Under the pieces are notes generated by a model. It was not told where the DNA came from and made no database searches. It was given only the letters and a program-made list of their open reading frames with translations. The translations under genes and the position numbers were made by a program. A stretch of DNA of 64,000 nt from Spirochaetaceae bacterium (GTDB taxonomy: Bacteria; Spirochaetota; Leptospiria; Leptospirales; Leptonemataceae): the NCBI GenBank assembly GCA_002729885.1, contig PBUB01000015.1:164001-228000 (forward strand), in the 5' to 3' direction. Shown here piece after piece: positions 16,870 through 25,603 of the stretch (its first letter is position 1; each line of letters starts with the position of its first letter).

Positions 16870-17774
16870 GGCTCTGCTTTATGGGCCATTACATCTTTGC
16901 ACCATCGACTGAACAGGTCCGGATTGATTTCCGCGCCGGGCAGTCGATCGTAGTTTCTGCCCACATGTATGTCCATATCCTGTTCCACTGTAAATCTGTC
17001 CGCAAAATCCTGAAGCTCTCGACCAAGCAAGGGGTCCAGATCCCTCCAGGCCATGACCAGTTGACCATTCTTCAAAGCACCAAAAATGCGAATCCCTCTG
17101 TACCGTAGCTCCATCTCGGTACCATTTTCCTTGCAGAGCCAGTCACCCTGTCCATCCAGCTCCTGGAAAATCTTCCAGAGATTTTTCGCGGCCTGCTTCT
17201 TCTCTTTCTTGGCCCGGCTTTCCTCTTCTATGCGACCAATAAAATCTTTTAGTTCGTTTAGCTGCACTGTGAGAAAATCGCCCACCCGGCGGTCATCCTG
17301 CCACCAGGGACGAAACTCCTTTCCAGCCAGCACACATTCCAGACCGGCTACTGCATCTTTCCAGATCTCAGCCTGGTTATCTCGCTCTTCTCGATCTACC
17401 CAGCCATCGTGGGAAATGGTGAGCAAAATTCCTTCACCGGTGCGACCACGACTAACGCCCTGATCTGCGATTTCAAATGTGATTACTGTAGAAGGTTTAT
17501 CATCCGGCCAGTCCTTACCTCGCCAGGAATAGCGCACCAGGTGATTCTTTTCCTTCGTGACAGCCTTCATCTCCATATCTTTGCCATCCAGCTGGGTGAC
17601 TAGATTTCTGGACATAATGACTCGCGGAGCCCACCATTTGCGCAATTCGGTCTGGGAAGTGAGCACCCGAAATACCTGAGCCGGGGTGGTCATAATTTCC
17701 AGTTCGTGCTCAATGGCCTCAATGTCATCCGAGTTGCGATTCATGGCTAAGTACGGACTCTCCCTCCCCCCCAT
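16866..17774 (-). CDS. SRPBCC (AHSA1-like) domain protein
   Basis: The first half of this protein reads as a START/SRPBCC fold of the AHSA1 type (IMTTPAQVFRVLTSQTELRKWWAPR, followed by strands, and DGWVDREERDNQAEIWKDAVAGLECVL at the C-terminal helix). The second half has a charged linker rich in Lys and Glu and a smaller domain (TEMELRYRGIRIFGALKNGQLVMAWRDLD) that I do not recognise. It is coupled to the ACT-domain gene. The start is uncertain: ATG 17774 and ATG 17744 are both possible, and neither has a good ribosome-binding site. Confidence 0.7.
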   Translation of the reverse strand: MGGRESPYLAMNRNSDDIEAIEHELEIMTTPAQVFRVLTSQTELRKWWAPRVIMSRNLVTQLDGKDMEMKAVTKEKNHLVRYSWRGKDWPDDKPSTVITFEIADQGVSRGRTGEGILLTISHDGWVDREERDNQAEIWKDAVAGLECVLAGKEFRPWWQDDRRVGDFLTVQLNELKDFIGRIEEESRAKKEKKQAAKNLWKIFQELDGQGDWLCKENGTEMELRYRGIRIFGALKNGQLVMAWRDLDPLLGRELQDFADRFTVEQDMDIHVGRNYDRLPGAEINPDLFSRWCKDVMAHKAEP

Positions 17775-17827
17775 CTATTTTTCAAACAGTATTTGCCTTT
17801 CTGCCCGACTGTGTTTCACTTCTATAC

Positions 17828-18784
17828 ATGAAATTGATCTGGAGCCTGTCCTGTATTCTGATTCTACTCTCCATCATCCCGGGTTGCCAGCCTCCGGAAC
17901 AGCAATATTCGCAAAACCACCGGGCAACGTATTCCTTTCTGGACTCCGAGCATTTCAGGGGGCAGGCAGAGATGGCTCAATACACCGGCACAATCATCCG
18001 CTATGGCAAACCTCGTGAGGCCGAACTAATGCTGATTACAGTGCTGGAGCCCTTTATCCGCGATCAACTGGTGAAGTCTGAGTCAGAAACAGATTTCTAT
18101 GCAATTAAGCAAAACCAGGTTATGAGCTATCAAACCGGAGTCTATCCCTACAGGCAGATGAATTCTGTGTTCTGGTCCAGCCAGTCAGGAGAGTTTCTAA
18201 AAGCCTTCATGACCACGCAGGAATGGTGCGGCCAGACCTACCGGGAATTACGAAAGCAAGGAAACACTCTCCAATTCTACTACAGCTCCTACTGGGAGGA
18301 TGAATCCAGAGGCTACGAAACAAAGAGTTATCCTGGCAGCCCGGATTACGCTTTGCTCTACGATGAATTGCCTTTGTTTGTTCGAAAGAATAACCTGGAG
18401 GATTCGCTATCCATTGCATTGTATCCCATGCTAATGAGCTCGCAGATTCGCAGACCGGACTGGGATATTGGCAAGCCGGCCCGGGATCCAGATTTTCGCA
18501 AAGCCACCATGGATAGCAAGCCAGGAGAGATCATCTGGCAGGACAAACCTCGAAAAGTGCGAATTGTGACGGTGACTCAGCCTGCCTTCCAGGTAGAATC
18601 AGGCACCGTCCCCGAAAAGAAAGATGTCTTCTATGTAGACTCTGAATCAAGCCTTCGGCCGCTGCTTCGCTGGGAGAGAAACGATGGAGGGGCACTTGAG
18701 CTTAGCAGCATCAACTACACCGATTACTGGGAGCAAAACGATCCTGGAGATGGGTTGCCACAGAACCTGAAAATCCCAGAGTAG
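17828..18784 (+). CDS. Lipoprotein of unknown function
   Basis: The 318-residue product begins with a lipoprotein signal (MKLIWSLSCILILLSIIPGC, cysteine at 20). The mature protein shows alternating strands and aromatic residues, for example YPYRQMNSVFWSSQSGEFLKAFMTTQEWCGQTY and IWQDKPRKVRIVTVTQPAF, in a layout like LolA/DUF3108-type envelope proteins, but the match is not strong enough to name. It ends five bases before riboflavin synthase, so the two are probably cotranscribed. Confidence 0.65.
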   Translation: MKLIWSLSCILILLSIIPGCQPPEQQYSQNHRATYSFLDSEHFRGQAEMAQYTGTIIRYGKPREAELMLITVLEPFIRDQLVKSESETDFYAIKQNQVMSYQTGVYPYRQMNSVFWSSQSGEFLKAFMTTQEWCGQTYRELRKQGNTLQFYYSSYWEDESRGYETKSYPGSPDYALLYDELPLFVRKNNLEDSLSIALYPMLMSSQIRRPDWDIGKPARDPDFRKATMDSKPGEIIWQDKPRKVRIVTVTQPAFQVESGTVPEKKDVFYVDSESSLRPLLRWERNDGGALELSSINYTDYWEQNDPGDGLPQNLKIPE

Positions 18785-18789
18785 TTCCT

Positions 18790-19383
18790 ATGTTCACCGG
18801 AATCATTGAATCCCAGGGAAAGCTTATCAAAATTACACCCGGCAAAGGTAATCTAACGTTCCTGGTGGAAAGTGACATTGCCGCAGAACTCAAAGAGGGA
18901 GATAGTATTTCGCACAATGGAGTTTGCCTCACTGCAGAGACCATTCCCTCTTCCAAGCAGTACACGGTAAGCGCCATTCAGGAAACCCTGGCCAAAACGA
19001 ATCTCGGGGATTTAAGAGAAGGAGACGCGGTAAACCTGGAACGATCCCTTCGCGGAGACGGTCGCATTGATGGTCATTTCGTTCAGGGCCATGTAGATAC
19101 CATGGGCGAAATCGTTGAAATCAACGATCTGGGAGGAAGCCATGAATTCTGGATTCGGTACCCGGATAAAAACCAGGAGCTTCTGGTTCCCCGGGGAAGC
19201 ATTGCGCTGGATGGAATCAGTCTAACGGTCGCAGATCTCAGAATGAATGAATTTAAAGTGGCGATCATACCGCATACAATCGAGAATACAAATCTTCATA
19301 CTCGTAGAACGGGCCAGCGCGTGAACCTGGAATTCGACATTCTGGGTAAATATATTCAGCGGATGATGCAAAGCAGGAAATAA
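18790..19383 (+). CDS. ribE: Riboflavin synthase alpha chain
   Basis: Riboflavin synthase dismutates two molecules of 6,7-dimethyl-8-ribityllumazine to riboflavin and a pyrimidine. The protein begins MFTGIIESQG, the invariant N-terminus of the enzyme. It has two similar barrel halves, with SISHNGVCLTAE in the first and VPRGSIALDGISLTV in the second, plus GHFVQGHVD. Length 197 is typical of the trimeric enzyme. No other rib genes are in the window. Confidence 0.95.
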   Translation: MFTGIIESQGKLIKITPGKGNLTFLVESDIAAELKEGDSISHNGVCLTAETIPSSKQYTVSAIQETLAKTNLGDLREGDAVNLERSLRGDGRIDGHFVQGHVDTMGEIVEINDLGGSHEFWIRYPDKNQELLVPRGSIALDGISLTVADLRMNEFKVAIIPHTIENTNLHTRRTGQRVNLEFDILGKYIQRMMQSRK

Positions 19384-19624
19384 CCGACTTCGTTTCACCG
19401 CCGACTTTCCTGGTTTGTAGGCCGGCTTGTCTGGCATGTATTTTGGATCCCTGCCCTCGCCTGTTGCAAAGCTTTTTGACGCACGTCTCCATTTTAAATC
19501 GTCAAAAACGAAAGTAGTCCGATTCGCAATCAGGAATACTACTAATTGCCGCTTTTCCGATCTTGTGTATTTTTCTTTGCTCATTGCTTGACGCTGTTGC
19601 ATACCTTTGACCTATCTGAAGAGT

Positions 19625-20584
19625 ATGGACCGGCATTCGCATTCTAAAAATGAGCATATGGAAGGAAATGCATCGTCTCACCACCATCACTCCGGTCATG
19701 GTTCGCATAGCCATGATCATGAGATAAAAGATACTACTTCCTTTCGCCTGTGGCTGGGCATCATACTCAATGTTCTGTTCGCAGGTGCAGAAGCTTTCGC
19801 AGGATTCTGGACAGATTCTCTGGCTCTGCTTGCCGATGCAGGGCACAACTTCAGCGATGTAATGGGTCTTGTGCTGGCTCTTATTGCCGTCCATCTGGGC
19901 AGGCAGGCAGCCACAGACCGGTTCACCTATGGCAAAGGCCGGGCCTCCATCCAGATATCTCTGCTAAATTCGGTCATTCTTCTGGGCGCTGCCGGCGCCA
20001 TTGCCATGGAAGCCATCGATCGGCTGCGTGAGCCCGCCCAGGTTCCGGGTATGACCATCGTATACATCGCTGCGATAGGAGTTCTGATTAATGGAATCTC
20101 CACAGCACTTTACTGGCAGGATCGCAAAGATGATCTAAATATGAGAGGCGCCTTTTTACATATGGCGGCCGATGCCCTGGTCAGTTTATCTGTGGTTGTG
20201 GGCGGACTGGCCATGCAATGGACCGGAGCGTTCTGGATCGACCCGGCACTTTCCATTATTGTGGCAGGAGTAATAGTCTGGAGTACCGTTCAACTTCTCT
20301 GGAATGCCCTGAAACTTTCCCTGGATGCGGTACCGGATGACATAGATACATCCAGAGTTCGGGAGTATCTTCAGGAGTTACCCGGAGTCCAGGATGTTCA
20401 TGATTTACATATATGGGCCATGAGTACCCGAAAATCGGCTTTGAGCGCTCATCTGGTAGTGGATTCGCTGCAGCGAAGTCCCGAGCTCTTAAGTGGTATC
20501 AAATCCGATGTGGAAGGTCGATTTGGTATTTCGCATCCCACGATCCAAATAGAAGAGAAAAAGGAAAACTGCCCGGATTGCTAG
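19625..20584 (+). CDS. Cation diffusion facilitator (CzcD/ZitB-type zinc exporter)
   Basis: This 319-residue protein has a His-rich N-terminus (RHSHSKNE, then HHHHSGHGSHSHDHE) that binds metal and six membrane helices. Metal-site motifs are LLADAGHNFSDV in helix 2 and HMAADALVSLSVVVGG in helix 5. A cytoplasmic C-terminal domain carries VHDLHIWAMS. These are the marks of CzcD/ZitB proteins, which exchange cytoplasmic Zn2+ (also Co or Cd) for protons. ATG 19625 (MDRHSH) is preferred over TTG 19607 (MTYLKS). Confidence 0.9.
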   Translation: MDRHSHSKNEHMEGNASSHHHHSGHGSHSHDHEIKDTTSFRLWLGIILNVLFAGAEAFAGFWTDSLALLADAGHNFSDVMGLVLALIAVHLGRQAATDRFTYGKGRASIQISLLNSVILLGAAGAIAMEAIDRLREPAQVPGMTIVYIAAIGVLINGISTALYWQDRKDDLNMRGAFLHMAADALVSLSVVVGGLAMQWTGAFWIDPALSIIVAGVIVWSTVQLLWNALKLSLDAVPDDIDTSRVREYLQELPGVQDVHDLHIWAMSTRKSALSAHLVVDSLQRSPELLSGIKSDVEGRFGISHPTIQIEEKKENCPDC

Positions 20585-20719
20585 CCTCTGACAACAGAAA
20601 AGCACCGTAGCTATAAGCAAAATCCTGGTCTTTTCGCCAGTAGAGTTCTTTAGCGTGCAAGTCCCGACCGGTCCCTGAGAACGTTACATGTAGATTGGGT
20701 ATAATCCTGTGGCCAGAGC

Positions 20720-20917
20720 TTAGCCCAGGAGGGCGAATGCCTCTTTCAGATGCTGACGAATGGATTTTCGTATAACATAGGTGAGATTATGACCACAGGC
20801 CGGGCACTGGATAGGAATCTCCATGTGCACAGGCTGAAGCATAATAGCCATCTGATAATGACACTGACTGCATTCAATCTCTGCACGAAACGGCTTGAAA
20901 TCTTCCAGTTGCTCCAC
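20720..20917 (-). CDS. Small zinc-ribbon protein
   Basis: This 65-residue protein has two CxxC pairs (CSQCH and CPACG, about 20 residues apart) that form a single zinc ribbon. It starts at GTG 20917, with AGGAG seven bases upstream, which supports translation. No other domain is seen. Such proteins often bind nucleic acid or a partner protein; the specific role is unknown. Confidence 0.65.
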   Translation of the reverse strand: MEQLEDFKPFRAEIECSQCHYQMAIMLQPVHMEIPIQCPACGHNLTYVIRKSIRQHLKEAFALLG

Positions 20918-20999
20918 TGCGCTCTCCTGTACAGAAGATCGGTGGAATGGATTTTTACTTTAGTGGAATCGTAGTTTTAAGAAGGTTCAACAGATAGAA

Positions 21000-21197
21000 T
21001 CAGGCCGGGGACTTTAGCTCTTTTCCGTTCTGGTCTCTGGCTACAAAACGATCCTTTCCCTGGGGCTCGGATAGACGCAAACGGTCGTTTAAAGCCCGGA
21101 CCTTTTCCAGAGCTCTTTCCTTGTTGGCCGTGCTACCCATGTTGGTGAGTTGAAAACTCCCTCCATCCGGGCTCACTCTCCAGATTGTATAACTCAT
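21000..21197 (-). CDS. Small hypothetical protein
   Basis: This 65-residue product (MSYTIWRVSPDGG, ALEKVRALNDRLRL, GKDRFVARDQNGKEL) has a soluble globular look: a strand, an amphipathic helix, and a hairpin. I do not recognise it. No strong ribosome-binding site precedes the start, so expression is less certain than for its neighbours. Confidence 0.5.
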   Translation of the reverse strand: MSYTIWRVSPDGGSFQLTNMGSTANKERALEKVRALNDRLRLSEPQGKDRFVARDQNGKELKSPA

Positions 21198-21241
21198 GGC
21201 GGGGCAAGTTATTCCTGGGCCCTACCCCGGCAATTCCAATT

Positions 21242-22345
21242 TCAAGATTCTATACGTGCACCGGGCTCGCTATGCACTGGAAAATAACGAAGTTCTCGTT
21301 TTTCTAAATACTCTTTGAGCTTTTCCGGTTCCTTTCCCTGGACACAAAAGAAAGTACCTCCCCCACCGGAGCCATTGATCTTACCACCCGGGGAACCGGC
21401 AGCTCTAAGTGCTCCCAGATGCGCATCGATTTTCAGGGTAGATATTCCCACCGTGCCTGCCAGGATTTCATGTTCTTCGCGAAACAACGTTCCAAGAATC
21501 TCGCTTTGCATAGTTCCATTTCTTAGCAGTCTTAAAGCATCCTGACAGATGTCCCTGTTTCGCAACTGGTTTCGCACGTGAACCCTGGCTCGATCATCCC
21601 TCAGTCGTCCGCCAAAGAGGTCAAAATAGGTGAGGGTACTATGCGAAAGAGAAAATTCCGGAATGCTTTCGGTGGCCTCCCTCATAAAGTGCTGAGCTGT
21701 GCCGCTGGCACTGGAAAGAACCCCCTGGGTGTCCTTGGGATCCCCGGAATCTACCAGAAGGATCTCTCGTGGTTCGTGCTTCAATCGCTCTACACCGAAA
21801 GGCAATCCTCCTTCTAGCTCGGGATATACATGCAGCAGTCCGCCAATGTAGCATGTATACTGATCCATCATTCCGCCTGCGCCCTGGAACTTTTCCTTCT
21901 CTCCGCGATAGACCAGTTGAGCGCAGAGCACCGGATCGTTGATATACCTATCCTTTTCAGGATGATCGCCGATTTCAATTAATAGTCTGAGCCAGGCTGC
22001 CGACATCGCTGAAGAACTGGAGCATCCTGCTCGAACCGGGATCCCGGAATGAAATTTAAAAACGCCACCTGCGGGCAATTTGAAGCCTTCCTCCTTGAGA
22101 ACCTGCGCGATACCCCAGCAAAAATCGTCCGAACTTGCCGGAGTGCCAGACTCAATATCCAGAGATCGCTCCTTCTCCTGGAGATCCGGAGTCTGTATTC
22201 TATATGTACTACCCGGGGCCGGCTCATATTCAATGTAAAACCTCAGATTCACGGCCATGGCAATCACGGGTAGGCCGAGATAATCCTGATGCTCGCCAAA
22301 TAAACAGATTCGGCCGGGAGCGCTGGAAATAACCTGCATGGACAA
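21242..22345 (-). CDS. GHMP kinase, galactokinase-like
   Basis: The 367-residue protein carries the three GHMP motifs. Motif 1 is SAPGRICLFGEHQDYLGL, the galactokinase signature with H-Q-D in place of H-T-D. The phosphate-binding motif is RAGCSSSSAMSAAW. A third motif is INGSGGGGTFFCV. GAGGMMDQY is the catalytic-base region. It should phosphorylate a sugar at C1 with ATP in the cytoplasm. The galactokinase subfamily is likely, but some relatives act on other sugars such as heptose, fucose or arabinose. It is divergent from csoR, with 81 bases between the starts. Confidence 0.85.
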   Translation of the reverse strand: MSMQVISSAPGRICLFGEHQDYLGLPVIAMAVNLRFYIEYEPAPGSTYRIQTPDLQEKERSLDIESGTPASSDDFCWGIAQVLKEEGFKLPAGGVFKFHSGIPVRAGCSSSSAMSAAWLRLLIEIGDHPEKDRYINDPVLCAQLVYRGEKEKFQGAGGMMDQYTCYIGGLLHVYPELEGGLPFGVERLKHEPREILLVDSGDPKDTQGVLSSASGTAQHFMREATESIPEFSLSHSTLTYFDLFGGRLRDDRARVHVRNQLRNRDICQDALRLLRNGTMQSEILGTLFREEHEILAGTVGISTLKIDAHLGALRAAGSPGGKINGSGGGGTFFCVQGKEPEKLKEYLEKRELRYFPVHSEPGARIES

Positions 22346-22426
22346 CAGGGGAAACTTTGTGTTTCCTGAATTAAAGCCATTTTCAAGTCTGTACCTGAGA
22401 GCGGATGCGGCCCAGAAGGAGAAAGT

Positions 22427-22747
22427 ATGAAAACCAAAACCTCGACCAAAAAGTCCACACAGCGTAAGAACAACAGCGCCGAAAGCACACCACCTGAGAA
22501 GGAAGCCTATGTCCGCAGGGCCCGACGGATTGAAGGGCAGGTGCAGGCAATTTCACGAATGATAGAAGAAGAAAGGTATTGCGTGGATATTCTGATGCAG
22601 GTACGGGCAGCCCGTTCGGCGTTGAAGTCCCTTTCCATTGAATTGCTGGAAAGTCATACCAATCAATGCGTTCGAGAAGCCTTTGAATCCAACAACGGCG
22701 AAAAGACCATCCAGGAACTTCTGGAAGTATTTAAAACCTACTCCTGA
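22427..22747 (+). CDS. csoR: CsoR-family copper-sensing repressor
   Basis: This 106-residue all-helical protein has the CsoR/DUF156 core with the Cys-His-Cys Cu(I) ligands in place: C in RYCVDILMQ, then H and C in ESHTNQC. RRIEGQVQAISRMI is the family's first helix. Repressors of this kind release their operator when Cu(I) binds. It lies 83 bases upstream of copA on the same strand, with GGAG before ATG 22427. The N-terminal 25 residues are a basic, Ser/Thr-rich extension. Confidence 0.9.
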   Translation: MKTKTSTKKSTQRKNNSAESTPPEKEAYVRRARRIEGQVQAISRMIEEERYCVDILMQVRAARSALKSLSIELLESHTNQCVREAFESNNGEKTIQELLEVFKTYS

Positions 22748-22771
22748 TCAAATGCCCGGAAACCGGAACGG

Positions 22772-22781
22772 TACCGGGGTA
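22772..22781. promoter_or_regulatory. Possible CsoR operator before copA
   Basis: The csoR-copA gap has TACCGGGGTA, a TACC-N2-GGTA dyad inside GGTACCGGGGTATGG. CsoR operators elsewhere are G-rich dyads with GTA/TAC ends, so this could be one. The match is short and could be chance. Confidence 0.3.
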
Positions 22782-22830
22782 TGGATATTACCGGGTTGCT
22801 GTCGCTGGCTTCCTGCGCTTTACTGAATCT

Positions 22831-25026
22831 ATGAGCACTACTGCTACCACTCCGGAGTTTCAAAAGCAGGGCTTCTCTGTAGATGGAATGACCTGCACTG
22901 CCTGTGCCAGTAGAATCCAGAAAGTTCTTTCTAAGACCGAAGGGGTGGAATCTGTTCGAGTAAACTTTGCCACAGAAACGGCGGGAATCACCTGGGATCC
23001 GGGCCGCATTACCGAAGCTGAGCTTTCGCAGCGAGTAAGCAAAATGGGTTATTCCATCAAGCCAGCCGTGAACGAACTTCTGGAACGCAAGAAGGAGCAA
23101 CTGGAGAAGGAACGCAAGACCAACTTCAAGGACAGATTACTTTTTGGATTCAGTGCCCTTCTTACTCTACCACTCATCGCTCCCATGTTTTATGAGCCAT
23201 GGATGCTGGCTCCCTTATGGCAGTGGATCCTGGCCACCCCGGTTCAAATATTCGCCGGATATAGATTCTACAAAGGTGCCTACCATTCCCTGAAAAGCGG
23301 CGCCGGAAACATGGACGTTCTGGTTTCTCTCGGTACAACGGTTGCCTATGGCTTCAGTGTGGCGCAGTTCTTTTTGCCGGAACCGGGGCATGTATATTTC
23401 GAATCATCGGCAGTCATTCTCACCCTGGTTCTTATGGGTAAGATCCTGGAGCGAAGGGCCCGATCCCAGGCTACCAGGGCCATGGAAGAACTCCTGAGTC
23501 TGCAGCCCGAGGAAGCCAGGGTATTCGAAGGGCAGGATTCTTCCCGCACGGAACTAATTGATGTAAGGCTTATAGAATCGGGTGATCAAATTATTGTTCT
23601 GCCCGGCGAAAGAGTGCCCCTGGATGGAAAAATCGAATCCGGCATAAGCGAAACGGACGATTCCCTGGTAACCGGAGAGTCTGTTCCTGTGGCCAAATCC
23701 GCCGGCGATGAAGTATTCGCCGGTAGCTTGAATCTAAATGGTAGATTGATCATTTCAGTTTCCAGAGCTGTAAATCAATCCAGCGTGGCCAGAATCATGC
23801 ATCTTGTGGAAGAGGCCCAGAACTCCAGGGCACCGGTGCAAAGCCTGGTGGATCGGGTTTCTGCTGTATTCGTCCCCACCGTTGTATTCATTGCATTACT
23901 CTCTTCGGGTCTGAGCTATATTCTGGGTCTGGGACTATCGGAATCCATTGTTCGCGGCGTAGCGGTCCTGGTAATCGCCTGTCCCTGCGCCCTGGGCCTG
24001 GCAAGTCCCATCGCTGTAGTTATCGCCACAGGAATGAGCGCAAGAAACGGTATTCTATTTCGCAATGCGATGGCTCTTGAGATCTCCGGCAGAATCAAAA
24101 TTCTATTCTTCGATAAGACAGGAACATTGACGGAAGGTCGACCCCGGGTCTCAGCAGTACATGCATCGCAAGAAAGCAGCGATGTGCAGCATCTACTTGA
24201 AGTGGCTCTGGCCGTGGAGATGGGATCCGAACATCCTCTATCCAGGGCGATTCAGGATTACGGCGAAAAGCAAAACATCCATCCAGAAACGGCCGGGCTG
24301 CAGTATCGCACGGTGGCCGGGGCTGGAATCATGGCCACTCATCAGGACGGAAGCGAAATGGTGGCCGGCACAGAGGAGTATTTAAATAGCCTGGGTATAA
24401 CCACGGAGAGGGAAGATGCACCTGGATCTGTAGTACATGTAGCCAGAAACAAAAAGTATCTGGGACGCTTAATTCTTCAGGATACAATCCGGCCGGCGGC
24501 CGCGAAAGCTCTGGAAATTCTAAAGGGAATGGGCATTCGCTCCATGATCCTGACAGGAGACAGACCGGAGGCTGCCAGTCCCATTGCTCAGGAATTGGCC
24601 ATTGATTTTCGTGCCAGCCTGAAACCAGAAGAGAAGCTGGCAGCCATAGATACTGGCGAAGGTCCCAACGGAATGGTGGGAGATGGGATCAACGATGCCC
24701 CTGCCCTGGGACGTGCGGATGCAGGGTTCGCCATGGGATCGGGCACAGACGTGGCTTCTGAGTCTGCCGATGTTACTCTGATGGGCAACAATCCAATGGA
24801 ACTGGTAGATGCCATCCGACTGTCCAGAGCCACCATTCGAAAGATCTATCAGAATCTATTCTTTGCTTTCATCTATAATATTACCGGTATTCCGCTGGCA
24901 GCATTGGGCTTTCTGAGTCCCATGATTGCAGGGGCTGCCATGGCCCTTAGTAGTGTCAGTGTGGTTTTGTCCTCTCTATCTCTTTATCGCTTTCGCTTCT
25001 CTTCGCAGAAGTCCGGTGGCACTTAG
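22831..25026 (+). CDS. copA: Copper-translocating P-type ATPase
   Basis: CopA exports Cu(I) across the inner membrane using ATP. One N-terminal metal-binding domain is present, with GMTCTACASRIQKV around residues 19-32. Then come the P1B membrane helices, TGES in the actuator domain, the ion-site motif CPCALGLASP, phosphorylation at DKTGTLTEG, EHPLSRA with the nucleotide-binding His-Pro, TGDRPEAA and GDGINDAPAL. Length (731) is typical for a one-HMA enzyme. It is in one operon with csoR, so copper probably induces it. Confidence 0.95.
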   Translation: MSTTATTPEFQKQGFSVDGMTCTACASRIQKVLSKTEGVESVRVNFATETAGITWDPGRITEAELSQRVSKMGYSIKPAVNELLERKKEQLEKERKTNFKDRLLFGFSALLTLPLIAPMFYEPWMLAPLWQWILATPVQIFAGYRFYKGAYHSLKSGAGNMDVLVSLGTTVAYGFSVAQFFLPEPGHVYFESSAVILTLVLMGKILERRARSQATRAMEELLSLQPEEARVFEGQDSSRTELIDVRLIESGDQIIVLPGERVPLDGKIESGISETDDSLVTGESVPVAKSAGDEVFAGSLNLNGRLIISVSRAVNQSSVARIMHLVEEAQNSRAPVQSLVDRVSAVFVPTVVFIALLSSGLSYILGLGLSESIVRGVAVLVIACPCALGLASPIAVVIATGMSARNGILFRNAMALEISGRIKILFFDKTGTLTEGRPRVSAVHASQESSDVQHLLEVALAVEMGSEHPLSRAIQDYGEKQNIHPETAGLQYRTVAGAGIMATHQDGSEMVAGTEEYLNSLGITTEREDAPGSVVHVARNKKYLGRLILQDTIRPAAAKALEILKGMGIRSMILTGDRPEAASPIAQELAIDFRASLKPEEKLAAIDTGEGPNGMVGDGINDAPALGRADAGFAMGSGTDVASESADVTLMGNNPMELVDAIRLSRATIRKIYQNLFFAFIYNITGIPLAALGFLSPMIAGAAMALSSVSVVLSSLSLYRFRFSSQKSGGT

Positions 25027-25219
25027 ATCTCCAGGAATGCCCAAAACGGTAAGCATGGACAATAACTGATTCCGGGCTGTCTGGAGGGTGCAGGGGAGAA
25101 TAACCAACGTTATTTACAGCAGCACGGCCGTTCAGGAAAAATGATTGAACACTAACGGATTCATTTGAAGATTAAGGAATGCCAGTCAGGAGAATCTTCT
25201 GAGAACTCGGAATAATAGA

Positions 25220-25603
25220 ATGGTGTCCCATCGCCGGAGTATCCCCTGGTGTAGCCTGTCAAAGTCCGTTCTGCTTTCGTTGTTTGTTATTTCGTGCTCG
25301 GGCTCTTACTACGGAGTGGATGGACCGGATGTAATCTCCAGGGATGAAGCGCTGGGTCGAATCAACGATGCCCGACTTGTAAAGATAGCTCAGTGCGGCA
25401 TTAACGAAACCAACGGGGCCTATCTCTATCTGCAATTTACGGAAAATCCCAGAAAGATTCTGGATGGAGCTTACTATTCCAGCAAGGATGTGGATTCCTG
25501 CACCAATATGATTCTCTGGGGTACTTGCGATGCAGCGGCCCAACCCTGCGGATTATCCCCGGCAGAGTTTTTCGATGGATCTCTATTTCAGGGCGGATTC
25601 TAG
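25220..25603 (+). CDS. Lipoprotein of unknown function, convergent with TonB receptor
   Basis: The 127-residue product starts with a signal ending at the lipobox LFVISC. The mature part has four more cysteines (AQCGIN, DSCTNM, GTCDAA, QPCGLS), probably paired in disulfides. I do not recognise the family. Its TAG stop overlaps the stop of the convergent TonB receptor in the shared palindrome CTAG (25600-25603), leaving no room for a terminator. Confidence 0.6.
   Translation: MVSHRRSIPWCSLSKSVLLSLFVISCSGSYYGVDGPDVISRDEALGRINDARLVKIAQCGINETNGAYLYLQFTENPRKILDGAYYSSKDVDSCTNMILWGTCDAAAQPCGLSPAEFFDGSLFQGGF

Noticed and set aside
20691..20710. TATAAT box at 20700-20705
   Set aside because: No -35 box at a useful distance and no plus-strand gene follows; probably chance.
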